Shown here: in pieces, positions 27,743 through 38,340 of the stretch
How the letters are laid out: every line of letters starts with the position of its first letter
How positions within the stretch are numbered: the stretch's first letter is position 1
Virus record (IMG/VR): IMGVR_UViG_3300023109_000046
Location: 1 to 41,166 of that record
Reading direction: 5' to 3' (one strand)
DNA from: a virus
DNA length: 41,166 bases
Notes under the pieces: model-generated
What the model saw: only the letters and a program-made list of their open reading frames with translations
Databases searched by the model: none
Told to the model about the DNA's origin: nothing
Translations under genes and position numbers: made by a program

Positions 27743-29434
27743 ATGGCGGCAATCATCACAAATCGACTCAGAATATTCAATGCACAGCAGTTCATTGAAT
27801 CTCTATCTGAACAAACTCCATTGTGGGAAGGAGGAGTGTCATACTCCGAAGGAGATGTAGTTCTATATCAATCTAACCTATACATATCGGTAGAGGCAGG
27901 CACATCTGATGCAGGATTACCCCCAACACATACTACAGGAGTTTCTTCTGGCGGCTCAGTATTGCGCTGGGCATTCTATAATGTATCTCTGTATAATAAT
28001 CTTTATCTCGGAATTGGAAAAAACACAGCATGGACGGACGATTCGAATCCACCCACACCTTCCGATTCAGTTAAAGAGCACTACACAGTAAAAAATGACT
28101 TAATCGCCATGAAGAAGGTAGGCGAGGATACTATAACCCTCGCGCTTCCCAGAATTGATTGGGAATCTGGGAATGTGTATACGATGTATGATGATCAAGA
28201 TCCAGAAGAAATTATTCCAAACGGGTATGTTATTACCGAAGGCAACAACCAGTATAACGTATATAAGTGCGTAAATAATTCTAAGTGGAAGGATTCTTCT
28301 GTCGGAGTTACCCCTGCTACATCAACAGTAAAACCGACGGGAACTTCTACCTCGCAGCTCATCGAAACTGGGGACGGATATGTTTGGAAGTATCTATATT
28401 CTATTCAATTGGATAGGGCATTAAAGTTTTTGACAAAAGATTATTTTCCCGTAAAATACTTAACTGCAGAACCAACGGATTCGTTGTCTGCAGATTATGT
28501 ACAATACCAAGTTCAGCAAAACGCTAAGGCCGCTGCCGGATCTATCGATTTTGTTCGGATCGTAGATGATGGAGACGGGTCGGGACACGCGGGAGGAAGA
28601 GGATATCTCCAAAACCTGAATCAGACCGGCGTAACGATTGGCGAATCTACTGTCAGTTTCTCCTTCACACCATCATCCAGCGACATGATTCAACGAGCTA
28701 CTGACGCAGGAAGTGGCGGATATGATGGATATGACGTAGTTTTTATTTCTGGAAATTCTTCTTATCAGGCGACAATTTCTTCATACGCATTTAGCGCAGG
28801 ACAAGTAGATATCACCCTTAATACTGCATTCTCGGGGCTCTCGGGTTCTCAGAGTGGAGACATTATTATTGCCCCGAAAGTGCAACTTGTAGGAGACGGG
28901 AGTGGAGCTACCGCGTATGGAATAACGCAAGGTGATGAAATTTCTAAGATTGTCATCTCTAATGGCGGAAGCGATTATACATATGCCGAAGCGCAAGTGC
29001 TGCCTGCCATTTCTGGCAGTAGTACCGGATGCAAAGTCCGTGCGATCATGTCGCCAGGCGAAGGTCATGGATACAACCCAGTAGAAGAACTTGGGGGATA
29101 TTACGCCATGGTCGCGTTGAAGCTAGAATATGACGAGCAAGACACGCGAAATGGAAATACCGAATCGGTTTTCCCCGTGGTGTCTGACTCGTTGAGCGGG
29201 TTTGATCCAGTATTCCGTCAAATTGTGATTTTGTCAGATCCCGTCGATACTTCTACGAGCAAAATTGCGTACAACTCGACATATCGCGGCGCAGCGCATC
29301 CAGAATATTCTGATGGCAATTCGGAGTTTAATGTCGATGCTGGGACGGGCAAAGTCCTATACATAGAAAACCGACAACCTGTTTCGAGAGCAGTAGACCA
29401 AATCGAAGATATTAAAGTAGTGTTCGAATTTTAA
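27743..29434 (+). CDS. 8: Baseplate wedge protein gp8, extended
   Basis: 563 residues (T4 gp8: 334). The core is clear: NNLYLGIGKNTAWTDD, DLIAMKKVGEDTITLALPRI and DW, ETGDGYVWKYLYSIQLD and the end VLYIENRQPVSRAVDQIEDI with KVVFEF, which lines up with the T4 gp8 C-terminus. Extra sequence sits near residues 27-80 (LWEGGVSYSEGDVVLYQSNL, YISVEAGTS), resembling a small chitin-binding-type (CBM5/12) beta module, and in a Gly/Ser-rich middle. Start chosen at ATG 27743, with GAGGA 9 bases upstream. Confidence 0.88.
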   Translation: MAAIITNRLRIFNAQQFIESLSEQTPLWEGGVSYSEGDVVLYQSNLYISVEAGTSDAGLPPTHTTGVSSGGSVLRWAFYNVSLYNNLYLGIGKNTAWTDDSNPPTPSDSVKEHYTVKNDLIAMKKVGEDTITLALPRIDWESGNVYTMYDDQDPEEIIPNGYVITEGNNQYNVYKCVNNSKWKDSSVGVTPATSTVKPTGTSTSQLIETGDGYVWKYLYSIQLDRALKFLTKDYFPVKYLTAEPTDSLSADYVQYQVQQNAKAAAGSIDFVRIVDDGDGSGHAGGRGYLQNLNQTGVTIGESTVSFSFTPSSSDMIQRATDAGSGGYDGYDVVFISGNSSYQATISSYAFSAGQVDITLNTAFSGLSGSQSGDIIIAPKVQLVGDGSGATAYGITQGDEISKIVISNGGSDYTYAEAQVLPAISGSSTGCKVRAIMSPGEGHGYNPVEELGGYYAMVALKLEYDEQDTRNGNTESVFPVVSDSLSGFDPVFRQIVILSDPVDTSTSKIAYNSTYRGAAHPEYSDGNSEFNVDAGTGKVLYIENRQPVSRAVDQIEDIKVVFEF

Positions 29435-29456
29435 AAATAATTGATAGAGAAAACGC

Positions 29457-32400
29457 ATGGCATCCAATTTCAATGTAACTCCATATTATGACGACTATGA
29501 TGTAAATAGTGGATATCTTAAAATACTGTTCAAGCCCGGGAGCTCGGTTCAAGCAAGAGAACTGACACAAATACAGTCTATCTTGCAGCAACAGATTGCA
29601 AATGTATCAGACCACTTCTTCAAAGAAGGCGCGATGATCATTCCTGGCCAGTCAGCAATTGATACTGATATCACATATTTGAAAATAGGATATCAGGGGA
29701 ATTCTACCACATATAACTCAGCTTCGGATTTCGTCGGCCGGGTCATTGTTGGTTCTATAACAGGAATCCGCGCCCTCGTTGTGCATGCAGAAAACTCCAC
29801 TGGGTCTTCGAGCACAGACGATCCAGACACATTATATGTCAAATTTATTAGCGGAGCAGATATATCGGATTATTCTTTAGTAGATTTTATTGAAGGCGAT
29901 AGCATATCATTTTTGGCCGATGAAATTCTGACAACAGAATCCGTTATTTCTATGAGCGATTTTGCCTGTCAAATAAATCCACAATCCGACACACCTACGG
30001 GAACTGGTTCCATTGCGTTCATAGAATCTGGGGTATATTATTTACAAAAACATTTAATCATGGTAAATGATCAAAAAATTGTGCTAGACAAGTATTCTAA
30101 CAAACCATCATATAAAATTGGTTTGCAGGTCAACGAATCCTTCGTCAACAGCAACATGGATAATACTCTTCTCGATAATGCGCAAGGAACAACGAACTTT
30201 AATTCTCCTGGCGCAGATCGATACAGAATCTCTCTCATATTTTCGAAAAGATCTATTGATGAGGTCGATACAAGCAATTTCATCGAGTTAATTAGCGTAA
30301 GAAATGGTTATGTAGAGTCTCATGTCAGGTCTACCGAGTATTCAGTATTAGAAGAGACTTTAGCCAGAAGAACTTATGACGAATCTGGAGATTATACAGT
30401 TCGGCCGTATAAAATCGATATTCGGGAATTACTAAACGAAAATGACAATCGAGGCGTTTCTACCTTGACAGATTACGAATTTAGTAACCAAGTAGATGCA
30501 AAGGAAATGGCCCGGACCAGATTCTTCGATGAACCAGACATGATAGATCTTGCTTCGGGCAATGGCCAAGCGCACACCGCAACTCCAAACGATAGAACAA
30601 AATATCCAGAGCAGAATTTAGACGATACAGGGACAAAATATTACCCCGGCAAGACCCACGATAGTTTAGTCGCAGCATTGCGAGGAAGACTTGCAATCGG
30701 AATTGAGCCAGGCAAAGCATATGTTCGCGGATATGAGCTAGAAACCTTAGTAACTCAGTTCGTGGATTATAAAAAATCACGAGAGCATGTACAAAGGAAT
30801 AACGAATACCTGACAACGAAGTTAGGCAATTTTGTATATCTTACGGACACGATGGGGCTTCCAATTCCAAATCAAACTGTCGATCTATTGAATATCAACG
30901 TCGACGGAAATGATCATGTCAAAATTATCAACAATCCACAAGTTAATAGCGGTGATGGGGCCATAAGTGAGGGAAGAACGTTATATGACAAAAATCAAAT
31001 AACTTCTGATTTTTCTGCATGGGGGGCGTCTAATCCTGCAGGATCGGACATCATCGGTACTGCAAAAATAAGATATGTGGAGCATTTTTCACACGACCAA
31101 GATGCCGACTTCAATTCTTCGAATTTTGCTCCTGCAATTGCTCCGCTAGACAGCGCAATATATAAAGTATATCTATATGATATCAAAATGGAAATCAATC
31201 CAAGAACTAATAGAGAATATTTGCTGACAGATCTTCGGTCTATCGAGTCTCAGCTTGTAGCGGGATCGTACAACCTGTTTAATGGTAATATTTTAGTAGA
31301 ATATACCTTGGTAGACCAATTAGCTACATTTCAAAATAAAAATATTATATATTCCGAATATCAAGATTCTGATGTTCGGGGAGTTGTGTATTACAGCACT
31401 GCGAATAAGATTTTAGTAAAAACTCTAGGGGCCGGTAACCCGTCTTCTGTCGAAGTAGGAGAATTGTCTCCCAGGCTATTCGAAAGCAATGAAGTTGTTC
31501 GAGAAGTACAGTATGATACTACTCCCGAGAATGCGTTTTCTGGCTCATCTAATCACGACATTGGCCTGACGCCAAATAACGCAAGAGTCATCTCTCGTAA
31601 CGTCATATTCGACACATCGGGGTCTAGCATCGTCACTACTGGCGCTGAGTTTGTCAAAACCATTCGGTTTGTCGATGACGATAGTGGAAACTCTAGCGTA
31701 GACACTTCGTATACGGTACAGACAAAGTTCGAAAATGTCTCACAGGCATATAGTGGGCCCGGAAGCCAAGTACAACTAACTCTCGGAACTAATTCTAATC
31801 AAGTTTTTGGATCTTTTAACGAAAAGTACTATTTTGCATATACACCAACTTCTGGGAACGGAGTTCCGGTAGCACACAAACTTACAACAAATAACGTGAC
31901 TCTATCTACGGATGCAAATAACAGAGTTACCTCAGCATCTATAACATTAGTAAATTTGCCTGCGGGAAATAGCATAATTGTTTATGCTCCAGTTATCAAA
32001 ACAAATGCCTCAGAAAAAACAAAAACTTTGGTAGACGATCAGGTAATATACCCGTTCGCAGCAAGACAGTCTAATGGCACTTCAGTCGCGGCGGAAACTT
32101 ATGCCTCTAATTCATCATCTACTTGGTACACATTAGACCTGTATGGAACGAATAATACTGCAGGAATATTCAACTCAAACACTTCCGATAGCCTAGGAAA
32201 TTCCCTTGCGCTAACAAATATCCAATTAGAACATTCGGACGTATTCGAGTTAACCCGTGTGTACGATACTTGTAGTGTCAATAACGTCATATATCAGACA
32301 GACTCTTCGGGAACAAAGAAATTTTATAATGAATTGACTGCACCAGAACTGAAATTTGCGCTAGATTCTTATGCGCAGTACGAATCCACTGGAGCCAATC

Positions 32401-35400
32401 CAGCCGGTTTTTCGGAAGCCCCAACAAAAATATTAGATATAACTGATCGATATGTATTAGATAACGGCCAGCGGCCTGGAATGTATGACTTGGGGTCGTT
32501 ACAAGTCGAAGCCAGCCAGACTGAATGTGCAGGAAGAATTGTAGTAGTATATTCCTATTTCGATCACAGTACTGGTGGGGATTATTTTTCTGCCGACTCG
32601 TACACCCATTCTTCTTCCGGAATATCTTATTCCCAAATTCCTGCATTCAAAAATAACAGATTGTCTGACGTCTTAGACTTCCGCCCGAAGACGGAAGCTG
32701 CAGATCTTTTTACTGAAAAATCTCTTGCGACTCCACTAAAGTTTGGAAAGGTATCTACGAACTCAAACACCCCACTAGACAATTCTTATGTTATTGCAGA
32801 TTATAGACAGTATCTTCCTAGAAAAGATAAAGTATATTTGAGCAAAGACGGAGACTTTCTGATAAAGTATGGTGCTCCTTCGGTCAGCCCAGATTTTCCA
32901 GAAGATCCTTCGGACGGAATGGTTATCTATAAGTTAGAAACTGACCCATATACTCTAGAAGAAACTAGCATTACTGCAGAAATGCTTGACAACAAACGAT
33001 ATACCATGCGAGATATCGGCAAACTAGAACATAGAATTAAGACTATTGAATATTATACTAGCCTGTCTTTATTAGAGAAAGAGACTAAAGACATGGAAGT
33101 TCTCGACGATAATGGTCTGGACAGATTTAAAAATGGATTTGTAGTAGAACCATTCACCGGTCATAATGTCGGAGATGTATTTGACTCCCAGTACCGATGT
33201 TCAATAGATACAGAAAATAACGAATTGCGGCCGGTATTTAACGAGAAGAACGTTCCTATGCACTTCTCTCAGGCAGAATCTTCGTTATACGAAATCAAAG
33301 ATGGTCTGGTCATGTTGCCATACGAATCAGTAATTCTTTCTGGTCAAAGTAAGTCTTCAAAGACCGTATCGATAAATCCATATGCAATCATGGGATTCAA
33401 GGGAGCTATTAAATTGTTCCCCCAACAGGATGAATGGAGGGATACAAAAACTCTTCCGGATTTGTCGAGCAATGTTTCTGGCCAAATGGATCATTTGAAG
33501 CACAACTCGGTGGGAGCTAAAATATTCAACGAAACTCAAATGATATCTACCGGTGTTTCTCAGAAGAGAAACAATTCTCAGAACAACTCAGCAAAATCTA
33601 ATATGCAAACTTTGCAGACAAATCGATTGCAATCTAAGTCGAATATTAGCTCTGGGTTTTCTGGACTAAATGCGACCGAAGCTTCAGGCGATAAAGATAT
33701 ACAATCAAATATTGTACCGTTTATCCGCGAAAGAACTATATTTTTTCACGCGGCAGGTCTGAAACCTAAGACCCGAGTTTTTGCTTTTTTCGACGCAACT
33801 CCTGTTTCGTCCTATTGTTCCACCACAAAGACTATCAAAGTTTCTAACGTGACAGCTGCCGATGCGTTCATTCGAACCTACGAAGCAGAAATCATCGACA
33901 ACATGGGAGACACAACTCTCGTAAATAATCAAGGACACGAAGTTAGGGTAGTAGGAATCCAATATGTAGATGCTTCTACTTTAAATTTTTACGTCATCGA
34001 CAACATAGACTCAAACACATTTACTGGTGGCCAAGCGCTGTTTTTAGTTGGTCCAAACTTTACTAACGGAATTTCGCCTGGCAAGTTTTCTTCAGAAACT
34101 GGCTCTAGTGTTTCTGGAACCTTAATTACTGATGCTTCGGGCAATTTGAGAGGAACGTTCACAATTCCAAATACCGCACAAATGAGATTTCGGACTGGGG
34201 ACAGAATATTCCGCTTGTCGGACAGACAGAGTAGCTCTACTGTCGCAGGAACCGAGGCGGAAGGATTGTATTCAGCAAAGGGGAATTTAAATTCTTCGTC
34301 TAGATCAACAATCTCTACGAGGCCTGCAAACTATAGTTTAGGATCTGTGTCTTCTAATAGATCAGTAAAAACTCGAATTGGAGAAGGGTCTAATCAATTC
34401 AATCCGGTGGCTCAGACAATCCTCTCTGACAAAATCGGCGGGTCGTTTATTACATCAATAGATCTATATCTCTCTGCTAAGGATTCTACGATCCCTATCA
34501 GCATAGAAATAAGAAACACTGTTGGCGGATATCCGGGCACGACAGTATTAGCTAGAAAAACATTATACCCATCTAGCGTTTCAGTGTCGGCTAATGGAAC
34601 TAGTCCTACTAACTTTCTATTCGACTCTCCAGTTTATATCGAGCAAGGCTCCGAATATGCAATTGTCACACTAGCAGACTCTCAGGACTATAGTATTCAT
34701 GTTGCAAGATTGGGAGACAGTGCATTAGACGGAACTGGAACAATAAGCAAACAGCCATATAGCGGAGTGTTTTTCAAAGCTGCTTCAAGTTCTTGGGCCC
34801 CCGAACAAATGGAAGACATGAAGTTTACGTTATATCGGGCTAAATTCGATACTTCCGTAAGCTCCTCTCTTTTTTTCCAAAATAGTTCTTCGGATAAGCT
34901 GGGATATTCTGCCGACAAGGCAGAATTAGGATCTTCTTCTATAGAGACCTTCGCGGGCCAAGATACGGTAAGGTTCCATCTTCCTAATCACGACCTTATT
35001 CCATCTACTGGTCAGAACACTCATTATTATGTCACCATTAGCGGAATAAACCCTAACGCGAGATATGGGGGAGATACAAATTCGAACGCTTGGCTAGGAT
35101 CGGAATTAAATGGGACTCACCAAGTAATTGATACTACTCTCGACACGTTTGATATTTTGATGTCTAACGTTAAGTACGTAGGCGGAAATGCCGTGTCAGG
35201 AAATTCTAAAGCAAACACCCTTTCGAGCTCTGGCAGATTCAATCCTTCTGCTGACGGCGAGGGAGCTGTTACTGCTCAAGTAAATTCCAAGTTTGATATG
35301 CTGATGCCAGTTGTAGAAAGCTTACAATTGCCACAAACAAATATCACCTATGCAATGAAAACTACCAGCGGATACTCTCAGGATTCAGATTCTATTACTG

Positions 35401-36077
35401 GCGTTAAGGACAGTTCTTGGTCAAACTTTGTGCCCAACGAAAACATAATATTCGATTCTGCGCGGTCTGTATATTCTTCATACAACGAAACTACATTTGG
35501 CTCGGGAAGTAATAACTTTGAGAAAAAATCTTTAGTCTATAAACTGACCTTGTCGTCGACTCAAGATAACATTTCTCCAATCATAGATACTCAGAGATTT
35601 AGCTCGGTGCTGACATCGAATGTCATAAATTACCCAGTATGGTCTACGAGTACGGATTCTCTCGGAAATTCTACAGATACTTCTTCCAACTATTCGAATT
35701 TTATATCAGAAAGAAATAGCTCTGGGGGAACAGTAGCGTCGAAATATATTACTAGAGAAATACAATTAAATCAGCCGGCCACTGCGTTCAAGATAGTGTT
35801 ATCCGCGCACAGACCCCAAGATGCTGATATTGATTTGTATTATAAAATAAAGACCAGCGACAGTCAAGAGTACCGAAGGTTGTCGTATGAATATATAGAG
35901 CGGCCAGCTGGATATTCGCAATCGTCGACATCAATCAACCAATTCACTGAATTTGAATATGATGTCAAGGGGCTGACTGAGTTTTCTGCTTTTGGAATTA
36001 AGATCATAATGCGGAGTAAAAATTCTGCATTGCCTCCAAGGGCGAAGGACTTAAGAATCATTGCCCTCGCGAATTGA
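29457..36077 (+). CDS. Giant virion protein, DUF4815 type (baseplate/tail fibre)
   Basis: 2206 residues. The N-terminus FNVTPYYDDYDVNSGYLKIL, then FKPGSSVQARELTQIQSILQ, is the DUF4815 pattern of large virion proteins in marine T4-like phages. The middle has KIRYVEHFSHDQDADFN-type segments, LEHRIKTIEYYTSLSLLEKE, and RTIFFHAAGLKPKTRVFAFF. Near residue 1640 a receptor-binding-like jelly roll reads GGSFITSIDLYLSAKDSTIP and ending YVEQGSEYAIV. It occupies the place of gp9/gp10 in T4 order and probably links baseplate wedges to long fibres; the T4 equivalent is not proved by sequence. Confidence 0.75.
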   Translation: MASNFNVTPYYDDYDVNSGYLKILFKPGSSVQARELTQIQSILQQQIANVSDHFFKEGAMIIPGQSAIDTDITYLKIGYQGNSTTYNSASDFVGRVIVGSITGIRALVVHAENSTGSSSTDDPDTLYVKFISGADISDYSLVDFIEGDSISFLADEILTTESVISMSDFACQINPQSDTPTGTGSIAFIESGVYYLQKHLIMVNDQKIVLDKYSNKPSYKIGLQVNESFVNSNMDNTLLDNAQGTTNFNSPGADRYRISLIFSKRSIDEVDTSNFIELISVRNGYVESHVRSTEYSVLEETLARRTYDESGDYTVRPYKIDIRELLNENDNRGVSTLTDYEFSNQVDAKEMARTRFFDEPDMIDLASGNGQAHTATPNDRTKYPEQNLDDTGTKYYPGKTHDSLVAALRGRLAIGIEPGKAYVRGYELETLVTQFVDYKKSREHVQRNNEYLTTKLGNFVYLTDTMGLPIPNQTVDLLNINVDGNDHVKIINNPQVNSGDGAISEGRTLYDKNQITSDFSAWGASNPAGSDIIGTAKIRYVEHFSHDQDADFNSSNFAPAIAPLDSAIYKVYLYDIKMEINPRTNREYLLTDLRSIESQLVAGSYNLFNGNILVEYTLVDQLATFQNKNIIYSEYQDSDVRGVVYYSTANKILVKTLGAGNPSSVEVGELSPRLFESNEVVREVQYDTTPENAFSGSSNHDIGLTPNNARVISRNVIFDTSGSSIVTTGAEFVKTIRFVDDDSGNSSVDTSYTVQTKFENVSQAYSGPGSQVQLTLGTNSNQVFGSFNEKYYFAYTPTSGNGVPVAHKLTTNNVTLSTDANNRVTSASITLVNLPAGNSIIVYAPVIKTNASEKTKTLVDDQVIYPFAARQSNGTSVAAETYASNSSSTWYTLDLYGTNNTAGIFNSNTSDSLGNSLALTNIQLEHSDVFELTRVYDTCSVNNVIYQTDSSGTKKFYNELTAPELKFALDSYAQYESTGANPAGFSEAPTKILDITDRYVLDNGQRPGMYDLGSLQVEASQTECAGRIVVVYSYFDHSTGGDYFSADSYTHSSSGISYSQIPAFKNNRLSDVLDFRPKTEAADLFTEKSLATPLKFGKVSTNSNTPLDNSYVIADYRQYLPRKDKVYLSKDGDFLIKYGAPSVSPDFPEDPSDGMVIYKLETDPYTLEETSITAEMLDNKRYTMRDIGKLEHRIKTIEYYTSLSLLEKETKDMEVLDDNGLDRFKNGFVVEPFTGHNVGDVFDSQYRCSIDTENNELRPVFNEKNVPMHFSQAESSLYEIKDGLVMLPYESVILSGQSKSSKTVSINPYAIMGFKGAIKLFPQQDEWRDTKTLPDLSSNVSGQMDHLKHNSVGAKIFNETQMISTGVSQKRNNSQNNSAKSNMQTLQTNRLQSKSNISSGFSGLNATEASGDKDIQSNIVPFIRERTIFFHAAGLKPKTRVFAFFDATPVSSYCSTTKTIKVSNVTAADAFIRTYEAEIIDNMGDTTLVNNQGHEVRVVGIQYVDASTLNFYVIDNIDSNTFTGGQALFLVGPNFTNGISPGKFSSETGSSVSGTLITDASGNLRGTFTIPNTAQMRFRTGDRIFRLSDRQSSSTVAGTEAEGLYSAKGNLNSSSRSTISTRPANYSLGSVSSNRSVKTRIGEGSNQFNPVAQTILSDKIGGSFITSIDLYLSAKDSTIPISIEIRNTVGGYPGTTVLARKTLYPSSVSVSANGTSPTNFLFDSPVYIEQGSEYAIVTLADSQDYSIHVARLGDSALDGTGTISKQPYSGVFFKAASSSWAPEQMEDMKFTLYRAKFDTSVSSSLFFQNSSSDKLGYSADKAELGSSSIETFAGQDTVRFHLPNHDLIPSTGQNTHYYVTISGINPNARYGGDTNSNAWLGSELNGTHQVIDTTLDTFDILMSNVKYVGGNAVSGNSKANTLSSSGRFNPSADGEGAVTAQVNSKFDMLMPVVESLQLPQTNITYAMKTTSGYSQDSDSITGVKDSSWSNFVPNENIIFDSARSVYSSYNETTFGSGSNNFEKKSLVYKLTLSSTQDNISPIIDTQRFSSVLTSNVINYPVWSTSTDSLGNSTDTSSNYSNFISERNSSGGTVASKYITREIQLNQPATAFKIVLSAHRPQDADIDLYYKIKTSDSQEYRRLSYEYIERPAGYSQSSTSINQFTEFEYDVKGLTEFSAFGIKIIMRSKNSALPPRAKDLRIIALAN

Positions 36078-36085
36078 TATAAATA
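36078..36085 (+). promoter_or_regulatory. Late promoter TATAAATA before the 36092 gene
   Basis: A perfect box directly after the stop of the giant gene. It lies only 6 bases before ATG 36092, so a transcript starting 5-8 bases downstream would be leaderless or miss that ATG; it may serve the fibre gene at 36312. Confidence 0.65.
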
Positions 36086-36091
36086 TCTAGT

Positions 36092-36310
36092 ATGGCGAAT
36101 GATATAAAAAATTATCTTGTGGTCAAGGAGGACAGAACTCTTAAAAGAGATCCGCACTCCAAGGCCATAATAAATTTTGATAATGGTGCGTATGTTAAGT
36201 ATATGAAAAAATTGAAAAAATTAGAAACGCAAGAGGCAGAAATAGTCGGTCTCAAAACCGAATTACAAGAAATAAGAGAAATTCTCAATAAAATTTTAGA
36301 GAGCAAATAA
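36092..36310 (+). CDS. Small coiled-coil protein before the tail fibre, 72 aa
   Basis: The N-terminal half (YLVVKEDRTLKRDPHSKAII, NFDNGAYVKYMKKL) has a D-x-x-S-x-A-I-I-N turn, and the C-terminal half is a coiled coil (LKTELQEIREILNKILESK). Small proteins of this form occur among virion genes of marine T4-like phages and I do not know a function. It is followed 1 base later by the repeat fibre, so it may be a fibre-assembly cofactor. The start is in doubt because the late box is only 6 bases away. Confidence 0.65.
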   Translation: MANDIKNYLVVKEDRTLKRDPHSKAIINFDNGAYVKYMKKLKKLETQEAEIVGLKTELQEIREILNKILESK

Positions 36311-36311
36311 C

Positions 36312-38336
36312 ATGGCAACATTCAATTATCCATCAACCAACAATGTATTGAGGACTGATACCTTCGATGCTTGGAAAAATAAAACTAATGAGCTAAACTC
36401 TCATACTCTTTATGTCGCATCGCTTTTGGGAGATTTTGGCAATCTTGCCACGAATAACAAAACTGTCGTTGGCGCATTTAATGAAATTCATAGCGAAACT
36501 GACATAAACGCTGCAAGAATCGGAGATGTTTCCACCCTTAGCTCCAATTTCACCGCCGCATCAAATCTTTCTTCTGCAGTCAATGATTTATATTCCAAGG
36601 TCATCACATATACCAATGATCTGGTGGCCGCTGAGGCAGTTACGAGGGCGTCAGAGGATAGCACTCTACAAAGTTTGATTGACACGGTAGAAGTTTCTTC
36701 TGGCTTGACCGGCAGCGGCGGATATATTCAAAAAACATCTTTGCGATATATCTCTTCCGCAACATCTCTTGCTGCGGCTGATACTTTATTAGATCAGGCA
36801 TTAGACACAGCACAACAAGAATTAGACAACACCAAAGCTTCAGTAGGAACTAGTTCAGATGGAACTCTGGCGTTAGAAGGAAATTATATTTTGGGATCCG
36901 TCAAGGAATCCGTGATTGCATTAGACGGCCAAGCGTTAAAGAATGAGAGCGACATAACAGGTCTGAAGGTTACTGCAGGAAATTTGCAATCAGAGATAGA
37001 TTCTACTCAAACTGGATCTGGGCTGAATGCTTCCGGGCAATATATTGGGGCTATTGAGGGAGCCACGAACCTAACAGACGCGGACGATCTTCTTCAGACA
37101 CAAATAGTATCCAGTAATCAGGACATAGTTGCGCACTCAGGAAGATTGACAGACCTAGAATCCACCATCCAAGATCTTGGCGTCATTTCTGGCCAAAGAC
37201 TCGATCTGTCTGGAAATTATATTGCAGACCTCTTTGTAGACGACGCGCTCGAAGCATTAGATACGGAGATTCGAAATAATGAACTTGCTATCGGCGTATT
37301 GACCACAAAAACTACCGCACTGCAAACAGAATTGAATGCAACACAGCTTGCAGCCGGCCTTGATGCCGATGGCAGCTATTCTGGTAGTATTACTGGTGCT
37401 ACGAGCTTGGTCTCTGCCGACGAGATCTTGCGACTGCAGATTGCTACAAATGCATCAAACATATCAATCAATGTCGCAGATATATCAAATGCAGATTTGA
37501 CTATGCAATCATATTTAGGTGCAAGTATAGGCGAATCGCATGCATATTCGGGAACTAGTTATATAGACAACCAAACAGTAACTTCTGCGGTAAGAACATT
37601 AGACATCCAGACAAAAACTCTCGCAGACCGAATATTAGACGTCGAAAATTCTGCAGTGATTTCCGGAGAATTTGATCCTTCGACGCTGAGCACAATTGCA
37701 ACTTCAGGCTCGTATGCAGATTTGACCGAACAACCAACGAACCTGAACGAATTTACTAATGGAACTTCGGAAGAATTCTTTGTCAAGAGTACGGACACGC
37801 TGACCTCTTCAAATCTTCCTGCAAATACGGTTACTGGGCTTTCTATCACGAATCATGCAGACGAAGATAAGGTTAAAGTTACTTCGATTGCATTCAGCCG
37901 TCAAGGCCGTGCAGGAACCACTAGTTTCATCAACACACACCCACAGAATTATATTAAGACTGTTGGCACTTCAGGAAACACTTTAACGCTAACCCATAGG
38001 GATGGAACTGAATCCTCATTTACTCCTAGCTTTCCGGACAATGATACTACGTATACGCAGGGCGAAGGAATAAGTATCAGCGCCGGAAACGTAATTTCGA
38101 ACACGGCTATGAATAAAAATACTTGGAAAGCAAATACTATCTCTAGCGAGGGGTATGTAGCAAAAACTGACGGCGCAGTAAAAAAAGTTTGGAAAACGGA
38201 TTCTCTCGGAAACCCTAGTTGGCAATCGGAAGACGACACTACATGGAACGGTTATCGGGTTTCGGTTTTAGAATCTCAAGCTGCCTATGATAATTCTGCA
38301 AAAGATCCAAATACAATATATTTCATAAAGGAATAA
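36312..38336 (+). CDS. Tail fibre protein with repeats
   Basis: 674 residues. After NVLRTDTFDAWKNKTNELNS and a segment like VVGAFNEIHSETDINAARIG come at least three copies of a roughly 110-residue unit. Its core is LNASGQYIGAIEGATNLTDA / LDADGSYSGSITGATSLVSA, then a heptad-like helix (D-x-x-L-x-x-Q-I). Such fibres are typical of marine T4-like phages. The C-terminal part (SFINTHPQNYIKTVGTSGNT, YVAKTDGAVKKVWK, YDNSAKDPNTIYFIKE) is probably the tip, in contact with the host surface. Confidence 0.85.
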   Translation: MATFNYPSTNNVLRTDTFDAWKNKTNELNSHTLYVASLLGDFGNLATNNKTVVGAFNEIHSETDINAARIGDVSTLSSNFTAASNLSSAVNDLYSKVITYTNDLVAAEAVTRASEDSTLQSLIDTVEVSSGLTGSGGYIQKTSLRYISSATSLAAADTLLDQALDTAQQELDNTKASVGTSSDGTLALEGNYILGSVKESVIALDGQALKNESDITGLKVTAGNLQSEIDSTQTGSGLNASGQYIGAIEGATNLTDADDLLQTQIVSSNQDIVAHSGRLTDLESTIQDLGVISGQRLDLSGNYIADLFVDDALEALDTEIRNNELAIGVLTTKTTALQTELNATQLAAGLDADGSYSGSITGATSLVSADEILRLQIATNASNISINVADISNADLTMQSYLGASIGESHAYSGTSYIDNQTVTSAVRTLDIQTKTLADRILDVENSAVISGEFDPSTLSTIATSGSYADLTEQPTNLNEFTNGTSEEFFVKSTDTLTSSNLPANTVTGLSITNHADEDKVKVTSIAFSRQGRAGTTSFINTHPQNYIKTVGTSGNTLTLTHRDGTESSFTPSFPDNDTTYTQGEGISISAGNVISNTAMNKNTWKANTISSEGYVAKTDGAVKKVWKTDSLGNPSWQSEDDTTWNGYRVSVLESQAAYDNSAKDPNTIYFIKE

Positions 38337-38340
38337 CTTA

